This document shows positions 9,153 to 18,266 of a stretch of DNA of 64,000 nucleotides, one piece after another. The stretch spans positions 3,054,443-3,118,442 of the forward strand of contig NZ_JAGIOE010000001.1 of the NCBI RefSeq assembly GCF_017876575.1, read 5' to 3'. Position 1 is the stretch's first letter, and each line of letters starts with the position of its first letter. This DNA comes from Paeniglutamicibacter psychrophenolicus. GTDB taxonomy: Bacteria; Actinomycetota; Actinomycetes; Actinomycetales; Micrococcaceae. A model generated the notes under the pieces. That model worked only from the letters and a program-made list of their open reading frames with translations, searched no databases and was not told the origin of the DNA. The position numbers and the translations under genes were made by a program.

Positions 9153-11834
9153 TTATGACAGCTCCCGGATCGAGCGGACCATGGCTTCCAGGGCCTCGGC
9201 GGTCTTGGAAACGTCCTGGCCGCCGCCCTGTGCCACGTCGTCCTTGCCGCCGCCGCCGCCGCCCAGGATCTTCGCGGCGGTGCGCACCAGCGCCCCGGCC
9301 TTGGCGCCCTTGGCGCGGGCTTCCTCGTTGGTCGCCACCAGCACCAGCGGGCGTCCGTTGGACGCTCCGGCGAGGGCAACGGTGGATGCCTCCGAGCCCA
9401 GGCGGTCGCGCAGGTCAAGGGCCAGGGTGCGCAGCGCTTCGGCCGAGGGGACCTCGCCGACGTCGTGCGCCAGGACCTTGATGCCGTTGACCGTGGCGGA
9501 CTTTGCCGCCAGGGCACCGGCCTGGGCGGCCAGTTGGGCCCCGCGCAGCTTCTCGATTTCCTTTTCGGCGTGGCGCAGCTTCGCGACGGTGTCGGAAATG
9601 CGTTCGTTCAGCTGTGCGGCCGGGACCTTGAACATCGCCGAGAGATCCGAAACCAGTGCGCGTTCGGCCGCCCCGTGGCGGAAGGCCTCCATGCCGACCA
9701 GGGCCTCCACGCGGCGGTTGCCCGAGCCCACGGAGGCTTCGCCCAGCAGGGTCAGCGAGCCGATCAGCGCGGTGTTGGCCACGTGGGTGCCGCCGCAGAG
9801 CTCACGGCTCCAGGCGTCGTTGATCTCGACCATGCGCACGGTGTTGCCGTACTTCTCGCCGAACAGGCTCATGGCGCCGGCGGCGCGGGCCTCGGCCAGC
9901 GGCATGACGTTGGTGCGCACCTGGTGGTTGTTGCGGATGGCCAGGTTCACGACCTCTTCGATCTCGTTGCGGGCCGCGGCCGACAGGGCCTCGGACCAGG
10001 AGAAGTCGAAACGCAGATAGCCGGCCTTGTTGAAGGAGCCGGACTGCAGGGCGTCGGGGCCCAGGATCTCGTGCAGCGCCGCGTGGACCAGGTGGGTGGC
10101 GGAGTGCGCCTGTTCCCCGGAGTGGCGGCGGGTGCGGTCGACCTCGGCAAGCACCGAGGCGCCGGCGGGCAGTTCACCCTCGCGCACGATCACCTGGTGG
10201 ACGTTCAGCCCGCGGATCGGGGCCTGGACGTCCAGGACCTCGAGCACGAAGCCGTCGCCGGTGATCAGCCCGACATCTCCTGCCTGGCCGCCGGCCTCGG
10301 CGTAGAACGGGGTCTCGTTGAGGACCAGTTCGATCTGTTGGCCCTGTTCGGCCACCTCGACCAGGGAGCCGTTGTGCACGATGCCGCGCACGGTGGATTC
10401 GCTGGTGAGTTCCTCGTAGCCGGTGAAGATGACGTCGCCGCGCTCGTGCAGCTGGGTGAACACCGTCAGGTCCGCGTGTCCGGCCTTCTTGGCCTTGGCG
10501 TCCTTCTGCGCGCGGGTGCGCTGCTCGTTCATCAGCTCGCGGAACTTGGTTTCGTCGACGGCCAGGCCGGCCTCGGCGGCGATTTCCAGGGTCAGGTCGA
10601 TCGGGAAGCCGAAGGTGTCGTGCAGCGCGAAGGCGTCTTCGCCCGAGAGCGAACCGCCCTTGGACTTGGAGACCTTCAGCGCCTCCTCCAGGCGGGTGGT
10701 GCCCGAGGCGATGGTGCGCAGGAAGGCGCGCTCCTCGGCGTAGGCGATGCGGGCGATGCGCTCGAAGTCGGTCTCGACGATCGGGTAGACGCCCTTCATG
10801 GCGTCGCGGGAGGCCGGCAGCAGCTCGGGGAGCACCGCGGTTTCCACGCCCATCAGGCGCATGGCGCGCACGGCGCGGCGGATCAGGCGGCGCAGCACGT
10901 AGCCACGGCCCTCGTTGCCCGGGGAGACGCCGTCGGAGATCAGCATCAGGGAGGAGCGGATGTGGTCGGCGACCATGCGCATGCGCACGTCGTCCGCGTG
11001 GTTCGGGTCCTTCGGGTCCTCGGTGGAGGTGTAGGCCTTGCCTGCCAGCTCAGCCGCCTTGTCGAGCACGGGACGGACCTGGTCGGTCTCGTACATGTTC
11101 TCGACGCCCTGCAGGATCATGGCCAGGCGCTCAAGTCCCAGGCCGGTGTCGATGTTCTTCTTGGGCAGTTCGCCCAGGATCTCGAAGCTGTCCTTGCCGG
11201 TGCCCTCGCCGCGCTGGTACTGCATGAACACGAGGTTCCAGATTTCGATGTAGCGGGTGTCGTCGGCCTCCGGGCCGCCCTCGATCCCGTACTCGGGTCC
11301 ACGGTCGTAGAAGATCTCCGAGCACGGACCGGCCGGGCCGGGCTGGCCGGTGGACCAGTAGTTGTCCTCCATGCCCATCTTCTGGATGCGCTCGGCCGGG
11401 ATGCCGATCTTGTCGCGCCAGATCTCCAGTGCCTCGGTGTCCTCGTGGAAGACGGTGATCCACAGCTTTTCCGGGTCCAGGCCGTAGCCGCCGTCCCCAA
11501 GGGAGCTGGTCAGCAGCTCCCAGGCATAGGAGATGGCGCCTTCCTTGAAGTAGTCGCCGAAGGAGAAGTTGCCGGCCATCTGGAAGAAGGTGCCGTGTCG
11601 CACGGTCTTGCCGACCTCTTCGATGTCGCCGGTGCGGATGCACTTCTGGACGGAGGTGGCGCGGTTGTACGGCGGTTCTTCGCGTGCGGTCAGGTACGGA
11701 ATGAACGGCACCATGCCGGCGACGGTGAACAGCAACGACGGGTCGGAGGAGACCAGCGAGGCGCTGGGAACCGCGGTGTGGCCCTTCGACTCAAAGTAGT
11801 CGACCCACCGGCGTGCAATTTCCTGCGATTTCAT
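9153..11834 (-). CDS. alaS: Alanine--tRNA ligase
   Basis: 893 residues, standard length. Class II synthetase core at the N-terminus (SLLFTVAGMVPFIPYL, RHGTFFQMAGNFSFGDYFK), then the tRNA-recognition domain, the editing domain with zinc ligands in HSATHLVHAAL and CGGTHVANT, and the C-terminal DHHA1/glycine-rich part (ILGGGGGGKDD). It charges tRNA-Ala and clears mischarged Ser/Gly. GAGGA lies just before the ATG. It is read after the two small membrane-protein genes and before ruvX. No leader RNA element was seen in the 145 bases upstream. Confidence 0.98.
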   Translation of the reverse strand: MKSQEIARRWVDYFESKGHTAVPSASLVSSDPSLLFTVAGMVPFIPYLTAREEPPYNRATSVQKCIRTGDIEEVGKTVRHGTFFQMAGNFSFGDYFKEGAISYAWELLTSSLGDGGYGLDPEKLWITVFHEDTEALEIWRDKIGIPAERIQKMGMEDNYWSTGQPGPAGPCSEIFYDRGPEYGIEGGPEADDTRYIEIWNLVFMQYQRGEGTGKDSFEILGELPKKNIDTGLGLERLAMILQGVENMYETDQVRPVLDKAAELAGKAYTSTEDPKDPNHADDVRMRMVADHIRSSLMLISDGVSPGNEGRGYVLRRLIRRAVRAMRLMGVETAVLPELLPASRDAMKGVYPIVETDFERIARIAYAEERAFLRTIASGTTRLEEALKVSKSKGGSLSGEDAFALHDTFGFPIDLTLEIAAEAGLAVDETKFRELMNEQRTRAQKDAKAKKAGHADLTVFTQLHERGDVIFTGYEELTSESTVRGIVHNGSLVEVAEQGQQIELVLNETPFYAEAGGQAGDVGLITGDGFVLEVLDVQAPIRGLNVHQVIVREGELPAGASVLAEVDRTRRHSGEQAHSATHLVHAALHEILGPDALQSGSFNKAGYLRFDFSWSEALSAAARNEIEEVVNLAIRNNHQVRTNVMPLAEARAAGAMSLFGEKYGNTVRMVEINDAWSRELCGGTHVANTALIGSLTLLGEASVGSGNRRVEALVGMEAFRHGAAERALVSDLSAMFKVPAAQLNERISDTVAKLRHAEKEIEKLRGAQLAAQAGALAAKSATVNGIKVLAHDVGEVPSAEALRTLALDLRDRLGSEASTVALAGASNGRPLVLVATNEEARAKGAKAGALVRTAAKILGGGGGGKDDVAQGGGQDVSKTAEALEAMVRSIRELS

Positions 11835-11979
11835 CGTTCCTCTTCGATCCCTTCGTGCTTACGGGCGCTGTGCTTGGGTGTGGCTTCCATGTCTGCTTCC
11901 CCCGTGGCCGGTTGGCCGGGGAACGGCATGCTGCCGGGTCCGCCATGGTGGCGGGCACCGGAGTGCCACGACAATAAGT

Positions 11980-12213
11980 TTAGTGGTGGCTTGCGCCGGT
12001 TGTTTCATCCAGGCCCAGGGCCTGGCGCAATTCTGTTTCGCGTTCGTTCATGCCGGTCCGGAAGGCCTCGGCCACTTCGTGCAGCGAATCGCTGATGCGT
12101 CCCACGGTGCGGTTCAGTCCGTCGGCGCTGGCAAGGTCCCTGGCTGCGGAAAGCTTGCGGGCGGCCAGGACGCCCACGCCGATACCGATGCCGACCCAGA
12201 ATAGTTTCTTCAT
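11980..12213 (-). CDS. Small single-helix membrane protein (DUF6167-like)
   Basis: 77 residues from the ATG at 12213, preceded by GAGGA about 9 bases away; the frame extends upstream without a better site. The N-terminus KKLFWVGIGIGVGVLAARKL is one membrane helix rich in glycine, followed by a charged amphipathic tail (RTGMNERETELRQALGLDE). Small proteins of this build sit between the DUF948 gene and alaS in Arthrobacter and relatives. Function is unknown; the tail could help it oligomerise or bind a partner at the membrane. Confidence 0.8.
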   Translation of the reverse strand: MKKLFWVGIGIGVGVLAARKLSAARDLASADGLNRTVGRISDSLHEVAEAFRTGMNERETELRQALGLDETTGASHH

Positions 12214-12347
12214 CTGCGGTTTCCTCGTTTCGTGGATGATGGATCGTGCGCTGCACGGCATCGGACGGTCGCCGGCCCGGCTCCGCTGCCCGATGTGTTC
12301 GGGCGGGTGGCTCCGGGGCGGCGGGCCCGGTGATGCTTCGGTGCTGG

Positions 12348-12719
12348 TCAGCGCGAGCGTCGGCCCTTGCCCGTCGGCCGGGTGCCAAGGGCCGAACGGA
12401 CCCCGGCGGAGAAGGCGGCGACCTTGATCAAGGGACGGCCGACGGTGGCAGCGGTCAACGAGGACAGCGCGCTGATGTTGGCGGACGCGTCGGAGACGTG
12501 CGAGGTGATGCCATCGACCTTGCGCAGCTGGTCATTGGTGGTTGCCACGGTGTTGGTGACCTCCGAAAGCAACGGGGTGGTTCCGTCGGACACTTCCCGC
12601 ACGGCGGCGCGCAGCTCGTCGAACACCTTTCCGAGCTTCCAGATGGGGATGGCAAGCAAGGCCACCAGTACGGCGAAGACGCCCGCCGCAATGAGTCCGG
12701 CTATATCCGACCCTGTCAT
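12348..12719 (-). CDS. DUF948-type membrane-anchored protein
   Basis: 123 residues from the ATG at 12719 (AGAGGA about 8 bases upstream). An N-terminal helix (IAGLIAAGVFAVLVALLAIP) is followed by an amphipathic, coiled-coil-prone part (LRAAVREVSDGTTPLLSEVTN) and a basic C-terminus (GTRPTGKGRRSR). This is the layout of the DUF948 family, in which a membrane anchor carries a methyl-accepting-like helical rod; the role is unknown. It sits between rpsD and the 77-residue protein in the conserved alaS neighbourhood. Confidence 0.85.
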   Translation of the reverse strand: MTGSDIAGLIAAGVFAVLVALLAIPIWKLGKVFDELRAAVREVSDGTTPLLSEVTNTVATTNDQLRKVDGITSHVSDASANISALSSLTAATVGRPLIKVAAFSAGVRSALGTRPTGKGRRSR

Positions 12720-12803
12720 GTGCTTTTCCTCTACCGTTGGTGACGTGTGCTTTTCCACCTTACCGAATGGTTGGCGGTAGCACGGAACCGAAACGTCTTG
12801 GAT

Positions 12804-12842
12804 AACACGAAGCCCGCGGCGCGGGGCCACGGGCTTCGTGTT
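12804..12842 (-). terminator. Hairpin terminator after rpsD
   Basis: A perfect 13-bp stem (AACACGAAGCCCG at 12804-12816 with its complement at 12830-12842) around a 13-base loop lies 36 bases after the rpsD stop. It probably ends the rpsD transcript and separates it from the DUF948 gene. No strong T tract follows. Confidence 0.75.
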
Positions 12843-12877
12843 GCAAACTGCATTCGTTGGGTGTGAACCCGGTGAAT

Positions 12878-13504
12878 TTAGCGTGCGTAGTACTCGACGA
12901 CGAGGTTCTCTTCGCAGGTTACGGGAACCTCGGAGCGCTTCGGCTTGCGGACGAGCTTGGCCTGAAGGGCTTCAAGCTTGACGTCCAGGTAGGCCGGAAC
13001 GGCGGGGAGAACATCGCGGTGGGCGCCTGCAGCGGCGATCTGGAACGGGCCCATCTTTTCGCTACGCTCGTGAACGTGGATCAGCTGACCCTCGGACACG
13101 CGGAACGAGGGACGGTCCACGCGGGCACCGTTGACCATGATGTGGCGGTGCACAACCAGCTGGCGGGCCTGGGCGATGGTGCGGGCGAAGCCTGCACGCA
13201 GAACCAGTGCATCCAGACGCATTTCCAGCAGGGCAACCAGGTTTTCACCGGTCTGGCCTGCGGTGCGCTTGGCTTCCTCGAAGGCACGGGTCATCTGTGC
13301 TTCGCGGATGCCGTACTGGGCGCGCAAACGCTGCTTTTCGCGCAGACGCACTGCGTAGTCGCTGTCCTGCTTCTTGCGGGCACGGCCGTGCTGGCCGGGA
13401 CCGTACGGACGACGCTCCATGTACTTTTCAGCTTTGGGGGTCAGAGCAAGGCCGAGGGCTCGCGAGAGGCGAACCTTGCGGCGGGCACGAGTGTTGTTAG
13501 CCAC
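12878..13504 (-). CDS. rpsD: 30S ribosomal protein S4
   Basis: 208 residues from the GTG at 13504 (ANNTRARRKVRLSRALG), with AAGGA 6-7 bases upstream; the longer frame upstream has no ribosome site. S4 nucleates 30S assembly on 16S rRNA. It lacks the N-terminal zinc-binding cysteines, as in many zinc-independent S4 forms. The GENLVALLEMRLDALVLRAG stretch and the S4 RNA-binding domain (ARQLVVHRHIMVNGARVD) are clear. It stands alone rather than in the rpsM-rpsK-rpoA operon, as in other Micrococcaceae. Confidence 0.97.
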   Translation of the reverse strand: MANNTRARRKVRLSRALGLALTPKAEKYMERRPYGPGQHGRARKKQDSDYAVRLREKQRLRAQYGIREAQMTRAFEEAKRTAGQTGENLVALLEMRLDALVLRAGFARTIAQARQLVVHRHIMVNGARVDRPSFRVSEGQLIHVHERSEKMGPFQIAAAGAHRDVLPAVPAYLDVKLEALQAKLVRKPKRSEVPVTCEENLVVEYYAR

Positions 13505-13744
13505 GAGTGTCCTTATCTTTTGTGAGCGGTTGTCATTGGGTCTGGCCTCCATGATGGAGAGTTGTGGGAAACCGCATCCCTAGTCACTACAACTGCCGCG
13601 GTGCGCACCGTCCGGAACCGAAGTTCCGGGTGGTTTGCGGTTGGGCAGCTTGCCAGCCAAGGATCAATCCTACCACCGCGCGCAAACCCAAAGTGCACCT
13701 CGGGTGGTGGCCTGCCATGTGGGATGCGTCGTCTTCGCGGCGGA

Positions 13745-15373
13745 TTACGGGCGTCGGCGGTCCTTGGCCCGGATGATGCCGCGGATGCGTTCGACGCGTT
13801 CGCCGATCCCGCGCTCGGCTCCGTTGGCGGTGGGCTTGTAGTAGTCCACGCCCAGCAGGTCATCCGGCGCGTACTGCTGGGTGGCCACCGAGTGCGGTGC
13901 ATCGTGCGAATAGATGTACCCCTTGCCGTGGCCCAGCTGCTGGGCTCCGGCGTAGTGTGCGTCGCGCAGGTGCTTGGGCACGCCCCTGCCGCGGCCGGCC
14001 CGAACGTCGGCCACCGCGGCGTTGATGGCGTTGTAGGCGGCGTTGGATTTGGGCGCGGTGGCCAGGTGCACCACGGCGTGTCCCAGGATGAGCCGGGCCT
14101 CGGGCATGCCGATCAGCTGCACCGCCTGGGCTGCGGCCACGGCGGTTTGCAGTGCGGTGGGATCGGCCATGCCGATGTCTTCGGAGGCACTGATCATGAT
14201 GCGACGGGCGATGAAGCGCGGGTCCTCGCCGGCCTCCAGCATCTTGGCCAGGTAGTGCAGCGCGGCGTCCACGTCGGAACCGCGGACCGACTTGATGAAG
14301 GCACTGATGATGTCGTAGTGCTGGTCCCCTGCCTTGTCGTAGCGCTGGACCGCGGCATCCATCGCACGCTCGGTGTGTTCGATGGTGATGACGATCTGGC
14401 CGCTGGGAGTCAGCGCGCCGGTGTCGTCGGCGTCGTCATGGACAGCACCGGTGTCCTGGGTTGCGTCGGCGTCAGGGGTTGCCCCGGCGTCCGCGGGTTC
14501 GGCGGGTTCGCCGTCCGCGGGTTCCTCGTCGGGCCGGACCTCGGGTGGAGCCGGGGCTGACATATCGACCGTGTCCTTGGCCGGGACTTCGGCGGTGTCT
14601 TCCGTGCGGGCGGCCTGCACCAATTTGGCTCGCTTGTCCAGCAGGCCGTGGGCTTCGGCGGCGCTCCAGGCCACGCCTGCCGCCGCTTCCAGGGCCGTCA
14701 ATGCGCGGCGGGCATCGCCCCCGGCCATGCGTACTAGGTGGTCGAGGGCGCCCGGGTCCAGGACCAGCTCGTCATTGAAGCCGCGCACGTCGGCAAGCGC
14801 GCGGGTGATCAGCGCGGCGATGTCTCCCTCTTCCAGGGGACGCAGGGTCAGCAGCAGGGAGCGCGAAAGCAATGGGGAGACGACCGAGAAGGAAGGATTT
14901 TCGGTGGTGGCGGCGACCAGCACGACCCAGCGGTTTTCCACCCCGGGGAGCAGGGCGTCCTGCTGGGCCTTGTTGAAGCGGTGGATCTCGTCGAGGAAGA
15001 GCACTGTGGTGAACCCGCGCAGGTCGCGATCCTCGAGCGCCTGGTCCATGACGCGCCGGACGTCCTTGACGCCGGCGGTGATGGCGCTGAGCTCGACGAA
15101 GCGGCGACCCGGGGACCGGGCGATCACGTGTGCGATGGTTGTTTTTCCGGTGCCGGGAGGACCCCAGAGAATGATGCTGGAGGGCCCTGACGGGCCCGGA
15201 CCGTCGATGCCGGCCAGTTGCCGCAGGGGCGAACCCGCCTTGAGCAGGTGTTGCTGGCCGACGAGCTCCTCGACCGAGCGGGGGCGCATGCGCACGGCCA
15301 GGGGTGCGCGCGGGCGCACATGTTCTTCGTCGTTTTCCTCGTCGTCACCCAAGGCACTGAGCAGATCGTTCAC
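13745..15373 (-). CDS. rarA: Replication-associated recombination protein A with an acidic insertion
   Basis: 542 residues; RarA/MgsA proteins are usually about 430-470. AAA+ ATPase with Walker [10 protein letters not shown] (71-79), Walker B LFLDEIHR (125-132), AATTENPSF sensor 1 and AGGDARRAL sensor 2, followed by the tetramerisation part ([20 protein letters not shown]) and the C-terminal [12 protein letters not shown] end. RarA acts at stalled replication forks and with SSB. The extra length is a Glu/Asp/Ala/Pro-rich stretch at about 257-320, between the lid domain and the conserved [20 protein letters not shown] segment. The start is at 15373. Confidence 0.94.
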   Translation of the reverse strand: MNDLLSALGDDEENDEEHVRPRAPLAVRMRPRSVEELVGQQHLLKAGSPLRQLAGIDGPGPSGPSSIILWGPPGTGKTTIAHVIARSPGRRFVELSAITAGVKDVRRVMDQALEDRDLRGFTTVLFLDEIHRFNKAQQDALLPGVENRWVVLVAATTENPSFSVVSPLLSRSLLLTLRPLEEGDIAALITRALADVRGFNDELVLDPGALDHLVRMAGGDARRALTALEAAAGVAWSAAEAHGLLDKRAKLVQAARTEDTAEVPAKDTVDMSAPAPPEVRPDEEPADGEPAEPADAGATPDADATQDTGAVHDDADDTGALTPSGQIVITIEHTERAMDAAVQRYDKAGDQHYDIISAFIKSVRGSDVDAALHYLAKMLEAGEDPRFIARRIMISASEDIGMADPTALQTAVAAAQAVQLIGMPEARLILGHAVVHLATAPKSNAAYNAINAAVADVRAGRGRGVPKHLRDAHYAGAQQLGHGKGYIYSHDAPHSVATQQYAPDDLLGVDYYKPTANGAERGIGERVERIRGIIRAKDRRRP

Positions 15374-15544
15374 TCCCCCAGCCTAGTTGAGCATCCGGGT
15401 GCCTGCTTCCAGTGTTGCCGACGAGGCGGTTTGCCGTTTCGCCGAGGCGCCCGGTTACCCGGTCAGCGTGTCAGGGCGGCGGGCCTGCGACTCGGCGGTT
15501 CACCCTCGGGCCGGATCATCGGAGCGCGGCCGGGATGAAGGTGG

Positions 15545-15616
15545 CCCGGGTGCTGTCGTCGCGTCGCGACGGTGGGGCATGGGGGCGACCCCGCCGGCGG
15601 GAAGACAGCACCCGGG
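15545..15616. repeat. 13-bp perfect inverted repeat with 46-base spacer
   Basis: CCCGGGTGCTGTC at 15545-15557 pairs perfectly with GACAGCACCCGGG at 15604-15616. The spacer is itself structured (TCGCGA palindrome, G-runs opposite C-runs). It lies downstream of the HNH gene and upstream of rarA, both on the minus strand, in a 293-base region that otherwise holds nothing recognisable. It may be the HNH gene terminator, part of the rarA leader or a mobile repeat remnant. Confidence 0.7.
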
Positions 15617-15666
15617 GGCTTGGTGCGGCACGGACGGAACTTGCTTGCCGCGGTGCATGCCCGGCG

Positions 15667-17592
15667 CTAATCGAAAAGTGGTGCCTGGTAGCCTGCGGTG
15701 CGAAGCTCGGGATGCCAGTACAGGTTTCGCTGCGGGGCGCCTCGTGCCTGGCCGGCGATTTCAACGACGTACGGCACGCCATTGATCGATCTGAGCTTGA
15801 TCAATCCGGCATGCACCTGCAAATGATGGTACTCACAGAGCATCGCAGAATTTTCCACGCTCGTTGGGCCGCCCTGGCTCCAGGGAATCACGTGGTGGCA
15901 TTCTGACATTGACGCCGGATGCCTGCAACCGGGGATGATGCAGCCGCGATCACGGATGGCGATGGCCCGGCGCTGGGCCTTGGTGAAGCCGCGGATCTCG
16001 CGGCCCAGGTCCAGGACGGCGCCTTCATCTCCCATGAGCGCCGGCAGGATGTCTGCGTTGCATGCGAGCCTCCGGACGTTGGCCGCGGAGATGGGCCGGT
16101 TGTGGTCTGTCAGTCCGGCTTCCTCGCATTGCCCGAGCAGGCTGCGGTAGCCGATCAGCACACCGATCTTCACGCGCATCCCGCCGGATTCGGCGATGTC
16201 GGTCCCGTTCATGACCCCTGCACAGGCGGCGATGAGCGCGTCGAGGAACAGCTGGGGGTTGGTGCGCGGATCTTGGCTGGTGAGCTGTTCCATTCCCGAA
16301 CCCTCGGGAGGCAGGCCGCAGGCGAACTCGCTGAGCGGAATCTGCGAGCCGCTGGCGCCCACCGGCGTGGCCCATTCCGGGGCGGGGGTGCCGGCCGGGG
16401 AAAAGGTCGGAGTCCCGGAGGGAGAGGGCCCAAGCGGCGCTGGCTGCCGGGGTTCGCCCGTGGTGCCTTCACCTGTGGTGGCTGCGCTTGGCGGGGCTTC
16501 AGTGGCCGGGTCGGGGTTTGCGGGGATCGTGGGCGTGGCTCCGTCGCCGGTGTCGGGGTCCGGCTCGTCGGGACGCTGCTCCTTGCCTGCTTCGGGCCGG
16601 GGATCGCCTGCCGGCCGCTGGCCGTCGACTGGCCCGGTCGGCCTGGTCGGCATCGTGGGCATGGTCGGCATGGTCGGGAGCTCGTCGGACGGGGGCCGAG
16701 GGGTGGTGGAGGCGGAGAACGGCGGGGATTTCGTCGAGCGTGGATTGGTCCACGCCTCGCAGAAGGAGAAAAGCACCTCGGAGTCCTCGGGATCGCAGCG
16801 CAGCAGGTACTCGTCGCTGCCGTCACGGAAGCCGCGGTAGAAGACTCCGCGCCGGGCACGGATTTCCTCGTCGCTGATGGGTGTGCCGTTTTGGGCCAGG
16901 AAGCCGCCCCAGTCACGCAGGGCTTGGCCGCACGTCTTCGGGTCTCCGGTCCTGGCTTCGTGGGCCAGGGAATCCTCGATGGCGGTGTTCACGTTTTCGG
17001 CGTCGGGCCGGGTCTTGATGCGTGGCTGCATGGATTCCAGCTGCCCGGCCAACGAGGCGAGGTTGGCGACATCCGCGGTGCCGTCGGATGCCGCCTTGGC
17101 CAGGATCGGGTAGCTGGGGGTCGGTGGCGCTTCGTCGGCGCCTGCAGCGGGCAAGGCCACCAGGAGCCTGGATCCGTTGATGCGTCGGCAGGCTTCGCCG
17201 GAGGAAATGTGCAGGTGCGCCTGCATGAAGGCCTGGGTGTTCTTGTGCGGGGCCATGCCCTGGCGTAGTTCCTCGGGCGGGATGCCTGCGGTTCCGTCGG
17301 CCAGGGGGCCGGGCTGCGCGACGAGCTGGTCGATTTGCTGGGCGGTGACCGGGTCCAGCCGGTGGACCTCGGCCGCGTCGGCTCGCCGGGTGATGAGCAA
17401 TTGGGCGTAGGCGATGGCCCGGTGGCTGCGCTCGAGAAGGCCCATCATGGCCGCGGCGGCGGCGGCATCCAGCGGCACCAGGGCCAGCTGCCCGGTGGTG
17501 GCGGACAGGGCAAGGGCCGCGGCGGCCAGTTGCTGGCCAAGTTCCGCGGTGCTCGTCTGCCCCGTCCGGGGCGCGGATAGTGGTGTGCCCAT
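15667..17592 (-). CDS. DUF222 domain HNH endonuclease
   Basis: 641 residues from the ATG at 17592 ([11 protein letters not shown]); the frame is open further upstream but would cover dtd. The first half is the helical DUF222 region ([31 protein letters not shown]). A long Pro/Thr/Glu-rich linker follows (about residues 300-430, including [16 protein letters not shown]). The C-terminus is an HNH nuclease: [21 protein letters not shown] then [20 protein letters not shown] and YHHLQVHAG. Multi-copy DUF222-HNH genes are common in actinobacteria; they have been suggested to be mobile, but no host system is established. It is divergent from dtd, with about 200 bases between the starts. Confidence 0.88.
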   Translation of the reverse strand: MGTPLSAPRTGQTSTAELGQQLAAAALALSATTGQLALVPLDAAAAAAMMGLLERSHRAIAYAQLLITRRADAAEVHRLDPVTAQQIDQLVAQPGPLADGTAGIPPEELRQGMAPHKNTQAFMQAHLHISSGEACRRINGSRLLVALPAAGADEAPPTPSYPILAKAASDGTADVANLASLAGQLESMQPRIKTRPDAENVNTAIEDSLAHEARTGDPKTCGQALRDWGGFLAQNGTPISDEEIRARRGVFYRGFRDGSDEYLLRCDPEDSEVLFSFCEAWTNPRSTKSPPFSASTTPRPPSDELPTMPTMPTMPTRPTGPVDGQRPAGDPRPEAGKEQRPDEPDPDTGDGATPTIPANPDPATEAPPSAATTGEGTTGEPRQPAPLGPSPSGTPTFSPAGTPAPEWATPVGASGSQIPLSEFACGLPPEGSGMEQLTSQDPRTNPQLFLDALIAACAGVMNGTDIAESGGMRVKIGVLIGYRSLLGQCEEAGLTDHNRPISAANVRRLACNADILPALMGDEGAVLDLGREIRGFTKAQRRAIAIRDRGCIIPGCRHPASMSECHHVIPWSQGGPTSVENSAMLCEYHHLQVHAGLIKLRSINGVPYVVEIAGQARGAPQRNLYWHPELRTAGYQAPLFD

Positions 17593-17796
17593 GTCCTCGA
17601 GTCTGCGCCCTTGGGGCTGAACTCGCCCCTGCCGGAAGCCAAATGTGCGGGAAAGTGGGAACCTGTCCCCACGATGGCCGTGAATGGGTGGACAGGGACG
17701 CGAATCGGTAGAGTCGATACGTCCGCGCTCGTGCGGGCGGCACATGGTGCCGCCGCGGCGGGCCATGACGTGAAGAACCAAAACAAGGGTGGATGG

Positions 17797-18237
17797 ATGA
17801 AGGCAGTGTTGCAGGTGGTTTCCCGGGCCTCGGTGGAGGTCGAGGGTTCGGTCGTCGGGAAGATCGACGGGCCCGGCCTGGTGGTGTTGCTGGGCGTGAC
17901 CCATGGCGACAGCCCGGCCCTGGCGGCGAAGCTGGCCGCGAAGGTGTGGCGGCTGCGGATGCTCGAGGGTGAGAAGTCCTGCGAGGACCTGGCCGCCCCG
18001 CTGCTGGTCATCAGCCAGTTCACGCTCTACGGGGATGTGCGCAAGGGGCGCCGGCCGGGATGGACGAACGCCGCTCCCGGCGCGGTGAGCGAGCCGCTGT
18101 ACGAGGAGTTCATGGCGCAGCTGCGCGCACTGGGTGCCCATGTGGAGTCGGGCGTGTTCGGGGCGATGATGGAGGTCTCGCTGGTGAACTCCGGTCCGTA
18201 TACGCTCATCGTCGACACCGACGAGTTGCCGGGCTAG
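17797..18237 (+). CDS. dtd: D-aminoacyl-tRNA deacylase
   Basis: 146 residues, the normal length. The start ATG at 17797 follows GGGTGG. It removes D-amino acids (and Gly from tRNA-Ala) from tRNA. The two active-site motifs are present: SQFTLYGD and NSGPYT, the latter with the Gly-cisPro pair that rejects L-amino acids. It is transcribed opposite to its neighbours; its 3' end meets the PadR-linked membrane protein gene with a shared terminator. Identification is firm. Confidence 0.95.
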   Translation: MKAVLQVVSRASVEVEGSVVGKIDGPGLVVLLGVTHGDSPALAAKLAAKVWRLRMLEGEKSCEDLAAPLLVISQFTLYGDVRKGRRPGWTNAAPGAVSEPLYEEFMAQLRALGAHVESGVFGAMMEVSLVNSGPYTLIVDTDELPG

Positions 18238-18259
18238 GTTTCTCCGGGCAACTCGTCGG
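18218..18259. terminator. Shared terminator between dtd and the convergent membrane-protein gene
   Basis: A perfect 13-bp stem, CCGACGAGTTGCC (18218-18230, inside the end of dtd) with its complement at 18247-18259, loops out 16 bases. It sits exactly at the junction of two convergent genes and can serve both. Confidence 0.7.
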
Positions 18260-18266
18260 CAAACGA

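Noticed and set aside
11835..11979. Possible T-box or other leader in front of alaS, and likewise in front of thrS and hisS
   Set aside because: No T-box consensus, no specifier stem and no long leader could be seen; such leaders are rare for these genes in actinobacteria.
9465..12095. Long open frame (about 876 codons) on the plus strand opposite alaS, and similar long antisense frames over aroB, mltG, dnaE2 and thrS
   Set aside because: In GC-rich genes the strand opposite to a coding frame often lacks stops. These frames have biased Gly/Val/Asp/His composition, no ribosome sites and no recognisable family, while the minus-strand genes are unambiguous.
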